Below are positions 35,239 to 44,011 of a DNA stretch of 64,000 nt, piece after piece. The position numbers and the translations under genes were made by a program. Source of the stretch: Neobacillus endophyticus (lineage in GTDB: Bacteria > Bacillota > Bacilli > Bacillales > Cytobacillaceae). The notes beneath the pieces are model-generated. The model saw only the letters and a program-made list of their open reading frames with translations, did not search any database and was not told where the DNA came from. Position 1 is the first letter of the stretch. Every line of letters starts with the position of its first letter. The stretch lies in assembly GCF_013248975.1 (NCBI RefSeq), contig NZ_JABRWH010000001.1, positions 3,678,001 to 3,742,000 of the forward strand. The letters run 5' to 3'.

Positions 35239-36029
35239 TGCAATTTTTAAAAGGTTTATTGATTACGATTCAATTTTTTACAGCCATACCGATTCGCAGT
35301 GAATTGCCAATGGATCAACATCATTTAAGGAAGGCAGTCCAAGCATTTCCTTTATTAGGGCTGCTTCAAGGGGTTTTTTACTCGCTCTTTTTATATCTTC
35401 TCCTTGAGTTTACTCCCTTTACCCATCTAGCTGCTGCGTTTCTGTTATGGTTAGCAGTCATCCTTTTCACAGGGGGGATCCATCTTGATGGATGGATGGA
35501 TGCAAGCGATGCTTTTTTTTCTTATCAGGGTCGTGAGAAAAGATTAGAAATAATGAAGGATCCGAGGATAGGTGCTTTTGGAGTACTTTCACTTATCATT
35601 TTATTAAGCTGCAGGTTCTTTTTTATCTTTGAGTTTACGGAAATCATTAGATTAGATACTTATGTTCTTATTACCGCAATCCCCTTTTTCAGTAAAAGTG
35701 TGATGGGCGGTCTCTTATTAACGGTAAAACCAGCAAAAAAAGAGGGACTTGGTTATTGGTTTCAAAGCTCTGCCTCACCTGCATCATTATGGATTTATCC
35801 CATTTATTTACTCGCATTTTTCTTATTGGTTGGGTACTTTTTTAGAAATCAATTATTACCAATTGGAATATTATTTACGGCAGCCGCAGTCTGTTTTATA
35901 TTTTGCAGAAAAAAGACAGACGCATGGTTCGGCGGGATTACAGGTGATGTAATTGGAGCTTCCGTAGAAGGAACTGAATTGATTCTTTGGTTAACCGTAT
36001 GGTTATTGCATTATTTCGTTTTGGCTTAG
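35238..36029 (+). CDS. cobS: Adenosylcobinamide-GDP ribazoletransferase (cobalamin synthase)
   Basis: A 263-residue membrane enzyme joining adenosylcobinamide-GDP with alpha-ribazole (phosphate), the last step of cobalamin assembly. Conserved segments are ITIQFFTAIP, FTGGIHLDGWMDASDAF, the basic EIMKDPRIGAFGV stretch and GGITGDVIGASVEGTEL. The frame opens at 35223, but ATG 35238 lies 9 bases after GGAG and overlaps the bridging ORF stop. Confidence 0.93.
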   Translation: MQFLKGLLITIQFFTAIPIRSELPMDQHHLRKAVQAFPLLGLLQGVFYSLFLYLLLEFTPFTHLAAAFLLWLAVILFTGGIHLDGWMDASDAFFSYQGREKRLEIMKDPRIGAFGVLSLIILLSCRFFFIFEFTEIIRLDTYVLITAIPFFSKSVMGGLLLTVKPAKKEGLGYWFQSSASPASLWIYPIYLLAFFLLVGYFFRNQLLPIGILFTAAAVCFIFCRKKTDAWFGGITGDVIGASVEGTELILWLTVWLLHYFVLA

Positions 36030-36077
36030 CAACTCTCTTGGATATCAGGATTTAAATTTTAGTTAGGAGGGGTTCGG

Positions 36078-36548
36078 TTGCATTTTGTGACTGGAGGTGC
36101 CTTTAACGGGAAAAGGGCATGGGTTAAGAAAATCTATAGTGCACACGATCCGGACAATTGGATTTCTGCGTATGACCAATATTGCTTACCGGAAGAAATA
36201 GCAAACAGGGATGATGATTTGCTTATCTTAGAAGGTATTGAAATATGGGTAAAAGGGCTTCTTGAAAACAATGATATTACGATATGCCGGGACAAATTTA
36301 AAAGCTTTTTAGCAAAATGGCTGATTTGGGAACAGATGGAACCATGTCGCAGGTTGGTGGTGATCGGCACTGATATTAGCAAAGGGATTGTCCCAATGGA
36401 AAAAGAATCCCGGTTATGGAGGGACATGACTGGATGGGTCTACCAGGATCTTGCCAAAGAGGCTAAACGAGTGGATGTTATCTGGTATGGTGTAAACCAA
36501 TTAATAAAGGAGGAGAAGGAATATGAGAATTTATACAAGAACAGGTGA
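36078..36548 (+). CDS. Second, degenerate CobU-like protein
   Basis: A 156-residue CobU-superfamily protein. The P-loop is altered to GGAFNGKRAW: the Lys remains but the Ser/Thr that ligates magnesium is Arg. The guanylylated His motif is absent. The C-terminal half keeps IGTDISKGIVPMEKESRLWRDMTGW and an RVDVIWYGV ending, the very portion that is altered in the upstream CobU. It starts at TTG behind AGGAGGGG and overlaps the adenosyltransferase gene by 26 bases. A regulatory, structural or partner role for CobU is inferred. Confidence 0.75.
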   Translation: MHFVTGGAFNGKRAWVKKIYSAHDPDNWISAYDQYCLPEEIANRDDDLLILEGIEIWVKGLLENNDITICRDKFKSFLAKWLIWEQMEPCRRLVVIGTDISKGIVPMEKESRLWRDMTGWVYQDLAKEAKRVDVIWYGVNQLIKEEKEYENLYKNR

Positions 36549-37107
36549 CCAGGGGAAAACCAGTATTATTGGCGGCCGGGTTGATAAAGATGACACACGG
36601 GTTGAGGCATATGGAACGGTGGATGAAGTCAACTGCTTTGTTGGCCAGGCAATAACAGAACTGGATCCTGTGTTATTTAAGGATGTGCTAGAAGACCTTG
36701 AAAAAATTCAACACGAGTTATTTGATTGCGGAGGTGACTTGGCAAACGTTTCAAAAAAGCGTGAGGTGAAACTACAAATAGAATCTATTCAATACTTGGA
36801 GCAGAAAATTGATGAATATATGAAAGAAGCTCCGGAACTAGAAAGATTCATTTTACCTGGCGGAACAAAACCTTCAGCTTCTATTCATATTGCCAGAACG
36901 ATCACAAGAAGAGCAGAAAGACTAGTAGTCAAACTATTAAAAGCAGATCCTACTATCCCTGAAATGACGTTGAAATTTTTAAACCGTCTCTCAGATTATT
37001 TCTTTGCGCTTGCACGGGTTATCAACTACCGCTTAAATGTAAAAGATGTGGAATATGTTCGGAGTGCCAAGGTTTTTAGAGAAGGAAGTCGAAAAGATGA
37101 AAAATAA
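36523..37107 (+). CDS. PduO-type cob(I)alamin adenosyltransferase
   Basis: A 194-residue ATP:corrinoid adenosyltransferase, the type represented in B. subtilis by YvqK. It adds the 5'-deoxyadenosyl ligand. Signatures are IYTRTGDQGKTSIIGG (ATP-binding), RVEAYGTVDEVNCFVG, FILPGGTKPSASIHIARTITRRAER and the ending NRLSDYFFALAR. It starts behind AAGGAGGAGAAGG, inside the previous gene. It supplies the adenosylated corrinoid needed by the CbiZ, CbiB, CobU and CobS steps. Confidence 0.94.
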   Translation: MRIYTRTGDQGKTSIIGGRVDKDDTRVEAYGTVDEVNCFVGQAITELDPVLFKDVLEDLEKIQHELFDCGGDLANVSKKREVKLQIESIQYLEQKIDEYMKEAPELERFILPGGTKPSASIHIARTITRRAERLVVKLLKADPTIPEMTLKFLNRLSDYFFALARVINYRLNVKDVEYVRSAKVFREGSRKDEK

Positions 37108-37603
37108 AATAAGTGTAAAATTACTCAGCTGGCTGGCCATGTTGATCGCATTATCTGCCGTAGGAGCATCCATTAAAATACCATCTCCGGTTGGGAGTAT
37201 AGCACTTGATTCTTTTCCAGCCATAATGGCTGCTGCCATTTTGGGCGGTGGCTCAGGGGCCGTAGTTGGCAGTCTGGGGCATTTAGTTTCCGCAGAATTA
37301 GCAGGATTTCCTTTAGGTGCAATGCATTTTTTAATAGCTGCTGAAATGGCCGTCCTTGTGTGGCTATTCGGCATCATTTATAAAAGAAATCAAAAACTTT
37401 TGGCTGCCGTGATCTTTGTTCTGGGGAATGGATTGCTTGCCCCATTACCATTTATACTATTAATTAACAAAGAGTTCTATATCGCGACTGTTCCCTTCCT
37501 GTTGGTGGCCAGCGTGATTAATGTGGTGTTGGCACTTGTTGTCATTCCCAAAATGAAATCGATCATTTCTACTAATCTAAAACAAGGAGAAGTGAAGGAA
37601 TGA
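37097..37603 (+). CDS. cblT: ECF transporter S component, CblT-like (alpha-ribazole uptake)
   Basis: A 168-residue integral membrane protein with five hydrophobic segments, of the energy-coupling-factor substrate-binding class. Small-residue stretches (AAAILGGGSGAVVGSLGHLVSAELAGFPLGAMHFL) are typical. It lies directly before a PurM-fold kinase and after cobalamin genes, the arrangement described for CblT and CblS of Geobacillus, which take up and phosphorylate alpha-ribazole. ATG 37097 is preferred over the frame's earlier opening at 37046. No AT module is encoded here, so the shared housekeeping EcfAAT would be required. Confidence 0.82.
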   Translation: MKNKISVKLLSWLAMLIALSAVGASIKIPSPVGSIALDSFPAIMAAAILGGGSGAVVGSLGHLVSAELAGFPLGAMHFLIAAEMAVLVWLFGIIYKRNQKLLAAVIFVLGNGLLAPLPFILLINKEFYIATVPFLLVASVINVVLALVVIPKMKSIISTNLKQGEVKE

Positions 37604-38319
37604 GGGACATTGTGTCGATTCCTTTTTCTGGAGGAGAATCCTTAATCATTGCTTGTGATAATAGCGGCGCTATTGGCATGAAAGAAGGAGATCTTGTCCG
37701 GGTACCATATGATATAGTTTCTTATTACGCATTTCGCGTGGCGGCAATGGAATGCATGGCTGCAGGTGGAGACATTATTTCCGTTGTCCTTAACAACTTT
37801 TGTGGAAATGACCCATGGAACCAGCTGGTAACAGGAATTGAGAAGGGATTAAATGAACTTCGATTGAAGGATGTACAAATTACTGGCACCACGGAAAGTA
37901 ATTTTCAGCTGCTTCAATCCGCTGTTGGTTTGTTGGTAATCGGAAAAAAGTCTATCAACCAAACAGAAGAGATCCTATTTTCACCTCAATTGAATTTTGC
38001 TGTTATTGGACTTCCGTTGGTAGGAAACGAAGTAATCGAGCAAGCCGACCACGTTGCCCCACTATCGCTATTCAAAAGCATAAGCGAATTGGAAAATATC
38101 ATCATATGGCCAGTTGGCTCTAGAGGAATATTATTTGAACTGAATCAAATGTTTCTAAATGTCGACTTTAATAGCGATATGGTAAGCACCGACATTGATA
38201 TCATGAAATCAGCTGGTCCTTCGACTTGTTTTATCGTAGCTTATCATGACAAAGATGAAGAAAAATTAAAGGACATTGCTATAGGATTATTCCATTCCAT
38301 AAAAATAAATATAGGTTGA
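37600..38319 (+). CDS. cblS: PurM/AIR-synthase-fold protein, CblS-like alpha-ribazole kinase
   Basis: A 239-residue protein of the PurM/AIR synthase ATP-binding superfamily. It has a conserved IIACDNSGAIGMKEGD opening and AFRVAAMECMAAGGDIISVVL. By its position after cblT (4-base ATGA overlap) it is the alpha-ribazole kinase that makes alpha-ribazole phosphate for CobS, replacing the CobT route. This is a contextual call; the family has other activities. It ends the operon at a strong bidirectional terminator. Confidence 0.82.
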   Translation: MRDIVSIPFSGGESLIIACDNSGAIGMKEGDLVRVPYDIVSYYAFRVAAMECMAAGGDIISVVLNNFCGNDPWNQLVTGIEKGLNELRLKDVQITGTTESNFQLLQSAVGLLVIGKKSINQTEEILFSPQLNFAVIGLPLVGNEVIEQADHVAPLSLFKSISELENIIIWPVGSRGILFELNQMFLNVDFNSDMVSTDIDIMKSAGPSTCFIVAYHDKDEEKLKDIAIGLFHSIKINIG

Positions 38320-38350
38320 AAAAATAGCACGCCGCGGCGTGCTATTTTTT
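38319..38350. terminator. Strong bidirectional terminator
   Basis: A perfect AAAAAATAGCACGCC / GGCGTGCTATTTTTT hairpin with a 2-base loop lies between cblS and the convergent PBP gene, and it overlaps the last codons of the latter. Confidence 0.93.
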
Positions 38351-40441
38351 CATGCTTTGTAGTTGATTCACTAATGAATTAACCGCATTTCCAATATTAT
38401 TTAAAAGCTGATCGAGGCGCTTCTTCATGGTTGGAGCCTGTTCCTTGATGGCAGAGCCTATTTTTTGAGCATTTTGGTTCAATTCCTGGCTGATTTTTTG
38501 AGCCTGTTCTTCGATCGAGGAGTCCGAAGCTGCTTTTCCAGCAAGCTGCTGATTGATCGATTGAATCGCAAAATTTTGTTTAGGCACAAATGCCAACGAG
38601 GATTTCATCATTTCTTTAAAAATTGGTACCACATTGGCCGAACTTGAACTTGGTAGATAGTGCTCCTGATCGGTCTGATCATAGCCGAGCCAAATTGCCC
38701 CGACTAGGTTTGGGGTATAACCAACCATCCATTGATCCTTTGTCCCATTACTTGTAAAAGGGAGCTGAGTTGAACCTGTTTTTGCGGCCATTTGAACCCC
38801 AGGTATATAAGCTCTTCTGCCTGTACCGGATTCGACCACATTAAGAAGCATGGAAGTCATGGCATTTGCGACTTTTGCCGATGTTACTTTTGTGGTTTCT
38901 GTTTTATGTTCGGCAATAATATTGCCTGTTGGCCCAACAATCTTGGTAATTAAATGACTATCCTCTCGATTCCCGCCATTTGCAAAAGCGGAATAGGCGT
39001 TTGCCATTTGCAACGGTGAAACTCCTTTGCTCATTCCGCCTAAGGCAATGGCCAAGTTGTCGTCCTGCTTTTGTACTGGGATGCCAAAACGTTTTAAAGC
39101 ATCCAGCCCTTTTTCAATCCCAACTTTATTTAGCATCCAAACAGCTGGAACATTTAAAGATTCCTCTAAAGCCTTGTACATCGGGACTTTTCCTTCAAAG
39201 GTTCTCGTGAAGTTTTCCGGTTTATAATTCCCGAACGTTAACGGTTCATCAACAAGCTCGGATGAATACGTATAACCAGCCTCGAGAGCCGGTGTATAAA
39301 CCACTAGCGGTTTAATCGAAGATCCTGGCTGTGCCTGCAGCTGTGTTGCCCGGTTGAAACCACGGAAAACATAATCTCCACGTCCACCTACCAATGCACG
39401 CACTCCCCCAGAGGCTGGATCCACCAATACGGATCCGCTTTGAACAAGCTGATCTCCACTTCCACTTGGAAATAAATCATCACTTTTATACATTCTTTCA
39501 AGACTTGCCTGCATGTTTTGGTCCATTTCTGTATAAATTCGATAACCACGAGTTAATATCTCATCTTGGGTTAGGCCATAACGGGAAATCGCTTCATTTA
39601 ATACGGCATCCACATAATATGGGTATTTCCTTTCGATAAAACTGCCTCCACCGTCATGAAGCCGGATCTTCTCAGCTTTTGCCTGTTTGTATTGCGAAGT
39701 CGTAATCATCCCGAGTTCTTTCATTTTTGCCAGTACAACATCTCTACGTTTTATGGCTAAAGCGTAATTTTTATATGGATCGAGATAATTTGGTGCGTGG
39801 AGGAGACCTGCAAGCAATGCCGCTTCACTTATCGTTACATCCTTAATATTTTTATTAAAATATTTTTTCGATGCGTTCCCAATTCCCCATGATCCACTGC
39901 CAAAATAAACTTGATTCAAATACATTTGCAAAATCTCATCTTTTGAATAAACCTGATCAAGTTTTACGGCTAGAAAAAGTTCCTCGATTTTTCGTCTAAA
40001 GGTTTGTTCGGGTGAGAGCAGAGCATTTTTTGCCAGCTGCTGGGTAATTGTACTACCACCCGCTGTGATTCTTCCAGCAAACAAGTTACCAAAAAAAGCC
40101 CGGGCAATTCCTCGAATATCAAAGCCCCCATGATCATAGAATCGTTCGTCTTCGATCGCTACAACAGCATTAGGAACATATTTGGGTAGTTCCTGAATGG
40201 AAACACCCTTTGTTCGATTCGTTGTGACATTGGTAGCTAATTGGTTATCTTTATCATAAATAACCGTTGGCTGACTTAATCCCTGTTTTAATGATTGTAC
40301 ATTGGCTCGTGATGCGAGCCAGCCAAAATAGCAAATGGTCACAAGGACGAATACAAGAGTCAATAATAAAATAATTTGGGTAAGATGGAGCTTCTTCCAA
40401 AATTTAACCGTTTTTTCCCAATATGGCTGTATCTTGTCCAT
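38342..40441 (-). CDS. Class A penicillin-binding protein (glycosyltransferase/transpeptidase)
   Basis: A 699-residue bifunctional peptidoglycan synthase. It has a short cytoplasmic tail, one membrane helix (about 20-42), a GT51 domain with EDERFYDHGGFD, GGSTITQQLAKN and RKIEELFLA, and a transpeptidase domain with GSSIKP (SxxK), the SLN triad of EESLNVP, and KTGS. The C-terminal 70 residues are a Gln- and Asn-rich helix. It is most like the PbpF/PbpG (PBP2c/2d) group of Bacillus, some of which act in spore cortex synthesis; the exact orthologue is not fixed. Confidence 0.92.
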   Translation of the reverse strand: MDKIQPYWEKTVKFWKKLHLTQIILLLTLVFVLVTICYFGWLASRANVQSLKQGLSQPTVIYDKDNQLATNVTTNRTKGVSIQELPKYVPNAVVAIEDERFYDHGGFDIRGIARAFFGNLFAGRITAGGSTITQQLAKNALLSPEQTFRRKIEELFLAVKLDQVYSKDEILQMYLNQVYFGSGSWGIGNASKKYFNKNIKDVTISEAALLAGLLHAPNYLDPYKNYALAIKRRDVVLAKMKELGMITTSQYKQAKAEKIRLHDGGGSFIERKYPYYVDAVLNEAISRYGLTQDEILTRGYRIYTEMDQNMQASLERMYKSDDLFPSGSGDQLVQSGSVLVDPASGGVRALVGGRGDYVFRGFNRATQLQAQPGSSIKPLVVYTPALEAGYTYSSELVDEPLTFGNYKPENFTRTFEGKVPMYKALEESLNVPAVWMLNKVGIEKGLDALKRFGIPVQKQDDNLAIALGGMSKGVSPLQMANAYSAFANGGNREDSHLITKIVGPTGNIIAEHKTETTKVTSAKVANAMTSMLLNVVESGTGRRAYIPGVQMAAKTGSTQLPFTSNGTKDQWMVGYTPNLVGAIWLGYDQTDQEHYLPSSSSANVVPIFKEMMKSSLAFVPKQNFAIQSINQQLAGKAASDSSIEEQAQKISQELNQNAQKIGSAIKEQAPTMKKRLDQLLNNIGNAVNSLVNQLQSMKK

Positions 40442-40638
40442 TGCATCTCCTTACCTTTAATAGGGATTTTTAACTTCTATATTATAGATTCTCCTGAAAA
40501 AAAAGACCAATAAAAGCAATTTTTCATTTAAAACCCCCAGATGACCAGGTATAAACTGGTGAGATCATAGTGGACAACCATTTCTGCCAAATAGCATATG
40601 TTAGTAATAAGACGATTAAATAGATTAGAAGGGGTGAG

Positions 40639-40908
40639 ATGATGATTAATTGGAAGGTGCGTTTTAAAAATCGGAACTGGGTAATTGCATTTATATCGCA
40701 GATTTTTATTATTGCAGAATTTCTTTTATCAGGCTTACACGCATTAGGAATTACAAATTTTCAATTAACGGATACTATTAAAGAATCAGTGCTGTCCTTT
40801 GTGAATGCACTGTTTGTGTTGCTTGGTCTGCTAGGGGTTGTCCAGGACCCAACCACAAAAGGGATTGGGGACAGCGAACAGGCATTGGACTATAAAGAGC
40901 CGAATTAA
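40639..40908 (+). CDS. Phi-LC3-family phage holin, isolated
   Basis: An 89-residue protein with two hydrophobic segments and the NWKVRFKNRNWVIAFISQ opening and GVVQDPTTKGIGDSEQAL ending characteristic of phi-LC3/phage_holin_1 holins. It forms membrane lesions in phages; in Bacillus, isolated copies may serve in autolysis or export. No endolysin, portal or tail gene is adjacent. It starts behind AGGGGTGAG. Confidence 0.88.
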   Translation: MMINWKVRFKNRNWVIAFISQIFIIAEFLLSGLHALGITNFQLTDTIKESVLSFVNALFVLLGLLGVVQDPTTKGIGDSEQALDYKEPN

Positions 40909-41038
40909 TGAAAGGAGCCAGTTTTTAAGTGAAACTGGCTTCAGTCATCATTTAAAAATGTTGGAAGGAATTTCTTTACATTTTTCCGCCAAAATAGTTT
41001 ACTAGAATATACAACATATCATTTGTGAGGTTTTACAT

Positions 41039-42259
41039 ATGAAAAAGATAAAAAACTATATTGGACAATTTCATACCATTGTTTGGGTTTTACTTATTGG
41101 TACGGTATTAACTCGCGGCTCGGTATATATGACCTTACCATTTTTATCTATCTTTCTCTCACGACATTTGGATGTTTCGCCGCTCATTATTGGATTAACT
41201 GTTGGCATGAGCCCGTTAATGGGAACAGTTGGTGGCTTTGTCGGCGGTCATTTATCGGACCGGTTTGGCCGCAAGCCGATCATGTTCATATCCATTTTTG
41301 GGCTTGCATTTGTATACTTTGGTTTTACAGTTGCGAATGGTCAAGGCTGGTTTATTCTCTTAAATGCCATTAACGGTTTATGCGGATCATTCTTTGAACC
41401 AGCATCACAAGCCATGATGGCCGATTTCACAGAGAAGAATAAACGGATGAAGGTGTACTCCTTACGTTATACGGCTATTAATATCGGTGCTTCTGTCGGT
41501 CCGCTTTTGGGTGCTTATTTTGCCAATGTATCAGCGAAAACGTCGTTTTTTATTACTGGTACAACGTATCTTTTCTATGGGTTGGCCATTCTTTGGATTT
41601 TGAATCGGATGGTTATGAGGCAGGAAGAAACGGGAAAGAAAATAGTATCGTTTGTTGATGCCTTTAAAATCATACGGACAGATAAAGCGTTTAGATATCT
41701 ATTATTTGGAATTATTCTGATCAATATTGGGTATGTACAATTGGATTCCAATTTCCCACAATTTTTAGCAAAAAAACTCGGCAATGGAGTGGAAATTTTC
41801 TCTGTATTGCTCACCATAAATGCTGTGATGGTTGTGTTCCTGCAAATGCCAATAAGTCATTTTGCTGAAAAATTTAAATTAATGCAAGTCATGGTTTTCG
41901 GGTCAATTTTCATCACCGTTGGTTTAATCGGATTTGGACATGTTACTGGTTGGGTTACTGCGATCATTTCGGCAGCCATTTTTACCATAGGTGAAATCTT
42001 GATTTTCCCATCCAATAACATGATGATGGATCATTTGGCGCCGGAACATTTAAGAGGAACCTATTTTGGTGCGGGTCAATTTAAAAAGATCGGTAATTTT
42101 ATTGGACCAATTATGGGGGGCTATCTAATGGGACATTTACAAGGACAAATGATGTTCTTGATTATTGGATTAGCGTCATTAGGAAGTACATTATTTTTTA
42201 CTGCAGGAAATAAAACCTATTTAAAAATGAAAGAAACTCGTTTGGAAAACAGCATCTAA
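41039..42259 (+). CDS. Major facilitator superfamily transporter
   Basis: A 406-residue twelve-helix transporter of the drug:proton antiporter type. The loop 2-3 motif GGHLSDRFGRKP and the FEPASQAMMADFTEKNKR segment are clear, with a second, weaker repeat at HFAEKFKLM. It starts behind GAGGTTTTAC and ends at a strong terminator. The substrate cannot be predicted; it resembles YwoG/YttB-like multidrug carriers. Confidence 0.85.
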   Translation: MKKIKNYIGQFHTIVWVLLIGTVLTRGSVYMTLPFLSIFLSRHLDVSPLIIGLTVGMSPLMGTVGGFVGGHLSDRFGRKPIMFISIFGLAFVYFGFTVANGQGWFILLNAINGLCGSFFEPASQAMMADFTEKNKRMKVYSLRYTAINIGASVGPLLGAYFANVSAKTSFFITGTTYLFYGLAILWILNRMVMRQEETGKKIVSFVDAFKIIRTDKAFRYLLFGIILINIGYVQLDSNFPQFLAKKLGNGVEIFSVLLTINAVMVVFLQMPISHFAEKFKLMQVMVFGSIFITVGLIGFGHVTGWVTAIISAAIFTIGEILIFPSNNMMMDHLAPEHLRGTYFGAGQFKKIGNFIGPIMGGYLMGHLQGQMMFLIIGLASLGSTLFFTAGNKTYLKMKETRLENSI

Positions 42260-42265
42260 GAGTGG

Positions 42266-42302
42266 AAAAGCCTTTGGCCATAAATATTGGCCAAAGGCTT
42301 TT
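42266..42302. terminator. Bidirectional terminator
   Basis: AAAAGCCTTTGGCC pairs perfectly with GGCCAAAGGCTTTT around a short A/T loop, between the convergent MFS and aldo/keto reductase genes. Confidence 0.92.
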
Positions 42303-42305
42303 ATT

Positions 42306-43250
42306 CTATCTTAAAATATCTTCTATTCTTGCCAGTGTTTCTTCATTCAGTTTGACACCGGAAGCTTTCACGTTTTCTTCCACTTGCTCGGGCCTGCTGG
42401 CACCGACAAGGGCGCTTGCTACGTTCTGCTGACGCAAAATCCATGCGAGTGCAAGTGTAGGTAATGAAATAGAAAGATCTCCCGCAACCTCTTTTAATAG
42501 CTCAACCTTATCAAGGTTTGCATCCGATAATAAGCCGAAAAGGCCGTTATATTTTTCTTGAGCAGCACGGCTGCCTTCGGGAGCTTTTTCGCCTTTTCTA
42601 TATTTGCCTGTTAACACACCTTGGGCTAAAGGCGACCAGACAACTTGGCCGATTCCATGTTTTTCACTTACAGGAATGACTTCTTTTTCGATATAACGCT
42701 CAAGCATACTGTATTGCGGCTGGTTCACTACAATTCTGTCAAGCAGTTTTTTATCAGCAAGATGAACGGCTTCGCTAATTTGTTCTGCTGTCCATTCGCT
42801 GACCCCGACATACAGGACTTTTCCTTGGCGGACTAAATCATCAAGTGCACGTAATGTTTCCTCGAGAGGTGTTTCTTTATCGTAACGGTGGCAATAATAA
42901 ATATCAACATAGTCGGTATTAAGGCGTTTTAAGCTGGCGTGGCATTGTTCGATGACGTGCTTCCGTGAAAGGCCGCGGTCATTAGGACCATCTCCCATAG
43001 GCCAGAATACTTTTGTCGCTAGGACATAAGAGTCCCTTTGATATTTTTTAAGCGCTTTCCCGACAACGATTTCTGCTTCTCCGCGCATGTATACATTCGC
43101 CGTATCGAAGAAGTTGATCCCCAAATCATAAGCTTTGTCGATAGAAGAAGTGGCATTTTGCTCTTCAACGTAGCCCCCATATGTAAGCCAGCTTCCCAGA
43201 CTGATTTCGCTAACCTTCAAACCAGTATTGCCTAAACGACGATATTCCAT
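42306..43250 (-). CDS. Aldo/keto reductase (potassium-channel beta-subunit-like group)
   Basis: A 314-residue NADPH-dependent (beta/alpha)8 oxidoreductase. The catalytic tetrad is visible: Asp and Tyr in FFDTANVY, Lys in ATKVFWP, and His in DIYYCHRYD. The cofactor segment GASRPEQVEENVKA is near the end. The MEYRRLGNTGLKVSEISLGSW opening is typical of the YghZ/Kv-beta branch. A general carbonyl-detoxifying role is likely; the substrate is not known. Confidence 0.92.
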   Translation of the reverse strand: MEYRRLGNTGLKVSEISLGSWLTYGGYVEEQNATSSIDKAYDLGINFFDTANVYMRGEAEIVVGKALKKYQRDSYVLATKVFWPMGDGPNDRGLSRKHVIEQCHASLKRLNTDYVDIYYCHRYDKETPLEETLRALDDLVRQGKVLYVGVSEWTAEQISEAVHLADKKLLDRIVVNQPQYSMLERYIEKEVIPVSEKHGIGQVVWSPLAQGVLTGKYRKGEKAPEGSRAAQEKYNGLFGLLSDANLDKVELLKEVAGDLSISLPTLALAWILRQQNVASALVGASRPEQVEENVKASGVKLNEETLARIEDILR

Positions 43251-43432
43251 CAGCTATCCCTCCCCAAAAATTTCGTAACACAAAATAAAAATACTATATT
43301 CATCACCAATATGTCCACTATTTGGCATTCAAAATGAAAATACCAAGTGGTTCATAAATGATGCAAGCTAGAGTACTTCTTTTTTTGAGGAACGAATAGG
43401 ATGAAACATCCGTTATAAAAGGAGTTCTGATC

Positions 43433-43621
43433 ATGTGGCAATGGATTGTGTCCGTCGCAGGTTTATTGGGATTTATGTTGATCATTGAGGAATCGGCTTA
43501 CTATGTTTGGAACCGATATATTTATGGGAAAAGACAAAGGAGAAAGAGATTCCTACGACTAAAACGCAAGTCTCAAAAGGAAGTTCCAAGAGGAATAACC
43601 GAAGATACGAACTCGCCATAG
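43433..43621 (+). CDS. Small single-pass membrane protein, basic tail
   Basis: A 62-residue protein with one membrane helix (residues 4-20), then a stretch with 12 Arg/Lys in about 25 residues. It starts behind AAGGAG with a good spacer, and its stop lies inside a terminator hairpin, supporting a real gene. No family is recognised. Confidence 0.65.
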   Translation: MWQWIVSVAGLLGFMLIIEESAYYVWNRYIYGKRQRRKRFLRLKRKSQKEVPRGITEDTNSP

Positions 43622-43636
43622 GAGCGAGTTTTCTTT
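43610..43636 (+). terminator. Terminator overlapping the end of the small membrane-protein gene
   Basis: AACTCGC pairs with GCGAGTT around a 7-base loop and is followed by TTCTTT. Confidence 0.75.
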
Positions 43637-43865
43637 ATGTTGAACTTTTTTGCAATTTTTTTTTCACTATACCTATAACTGCCTTCACGATAAAGTATAG
43701 TCCGAACATGATTAAGGTCGTAATTTCTACTTCCTCCGTTACTTTAAAAGGAATCAACTCTTTGTTAAGAATTCCTGAAAGAGGGTAATGCATAAGTAAA
43801 TCCAACGATATGATGAGGACGAACATACCTGCTGACAAGAGGAGAATGACAAAGAACACTTTCAT
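43635..43865 (-). CDS. Small two-helix membrane protein
   Basis: A 76-residue protein with two hydrophobic segments (about 2-24 and 48-66) and a Lys-rich C-terminus. The open frame extends much further upstream, but GGGGG lies about 7 bases before ATG 43865 and the upstream part looks non-coding. It is divergent from the germinant-receptor operon and convergent with the previous small gene. The function is unknown. Confidence 0.6.
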   Translation of the reverse strand: MKVFFVILLLSAGMFVLIISLDLLMHYPLSGILNKELIPFKVTEEVEITTLIMFGLYFIVKAVIGIVKKKLQKSST

Positions 43866-44011
43866 CGTGCTGCCCCCATTTTGGTAATTTAACGATATTG
43901 TCCCATCCGCCCAAAAAATTATTCTTATCCATTTATGACCATGGATAATCCATGTTGTTTTGGATAACATAACCATATCTATCATGGTTTTAGGTAAGTG
44001 AGGCCGATGTT

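Noticed and set aside
43925..44000. Sigma-G promoter for the germinant-receptor operon
   Set aside because: Biologically expected, but the candidate -10 and -35 strings (CATATCTA and TGGATA) do not fit the consensus or spacing well enough to call.
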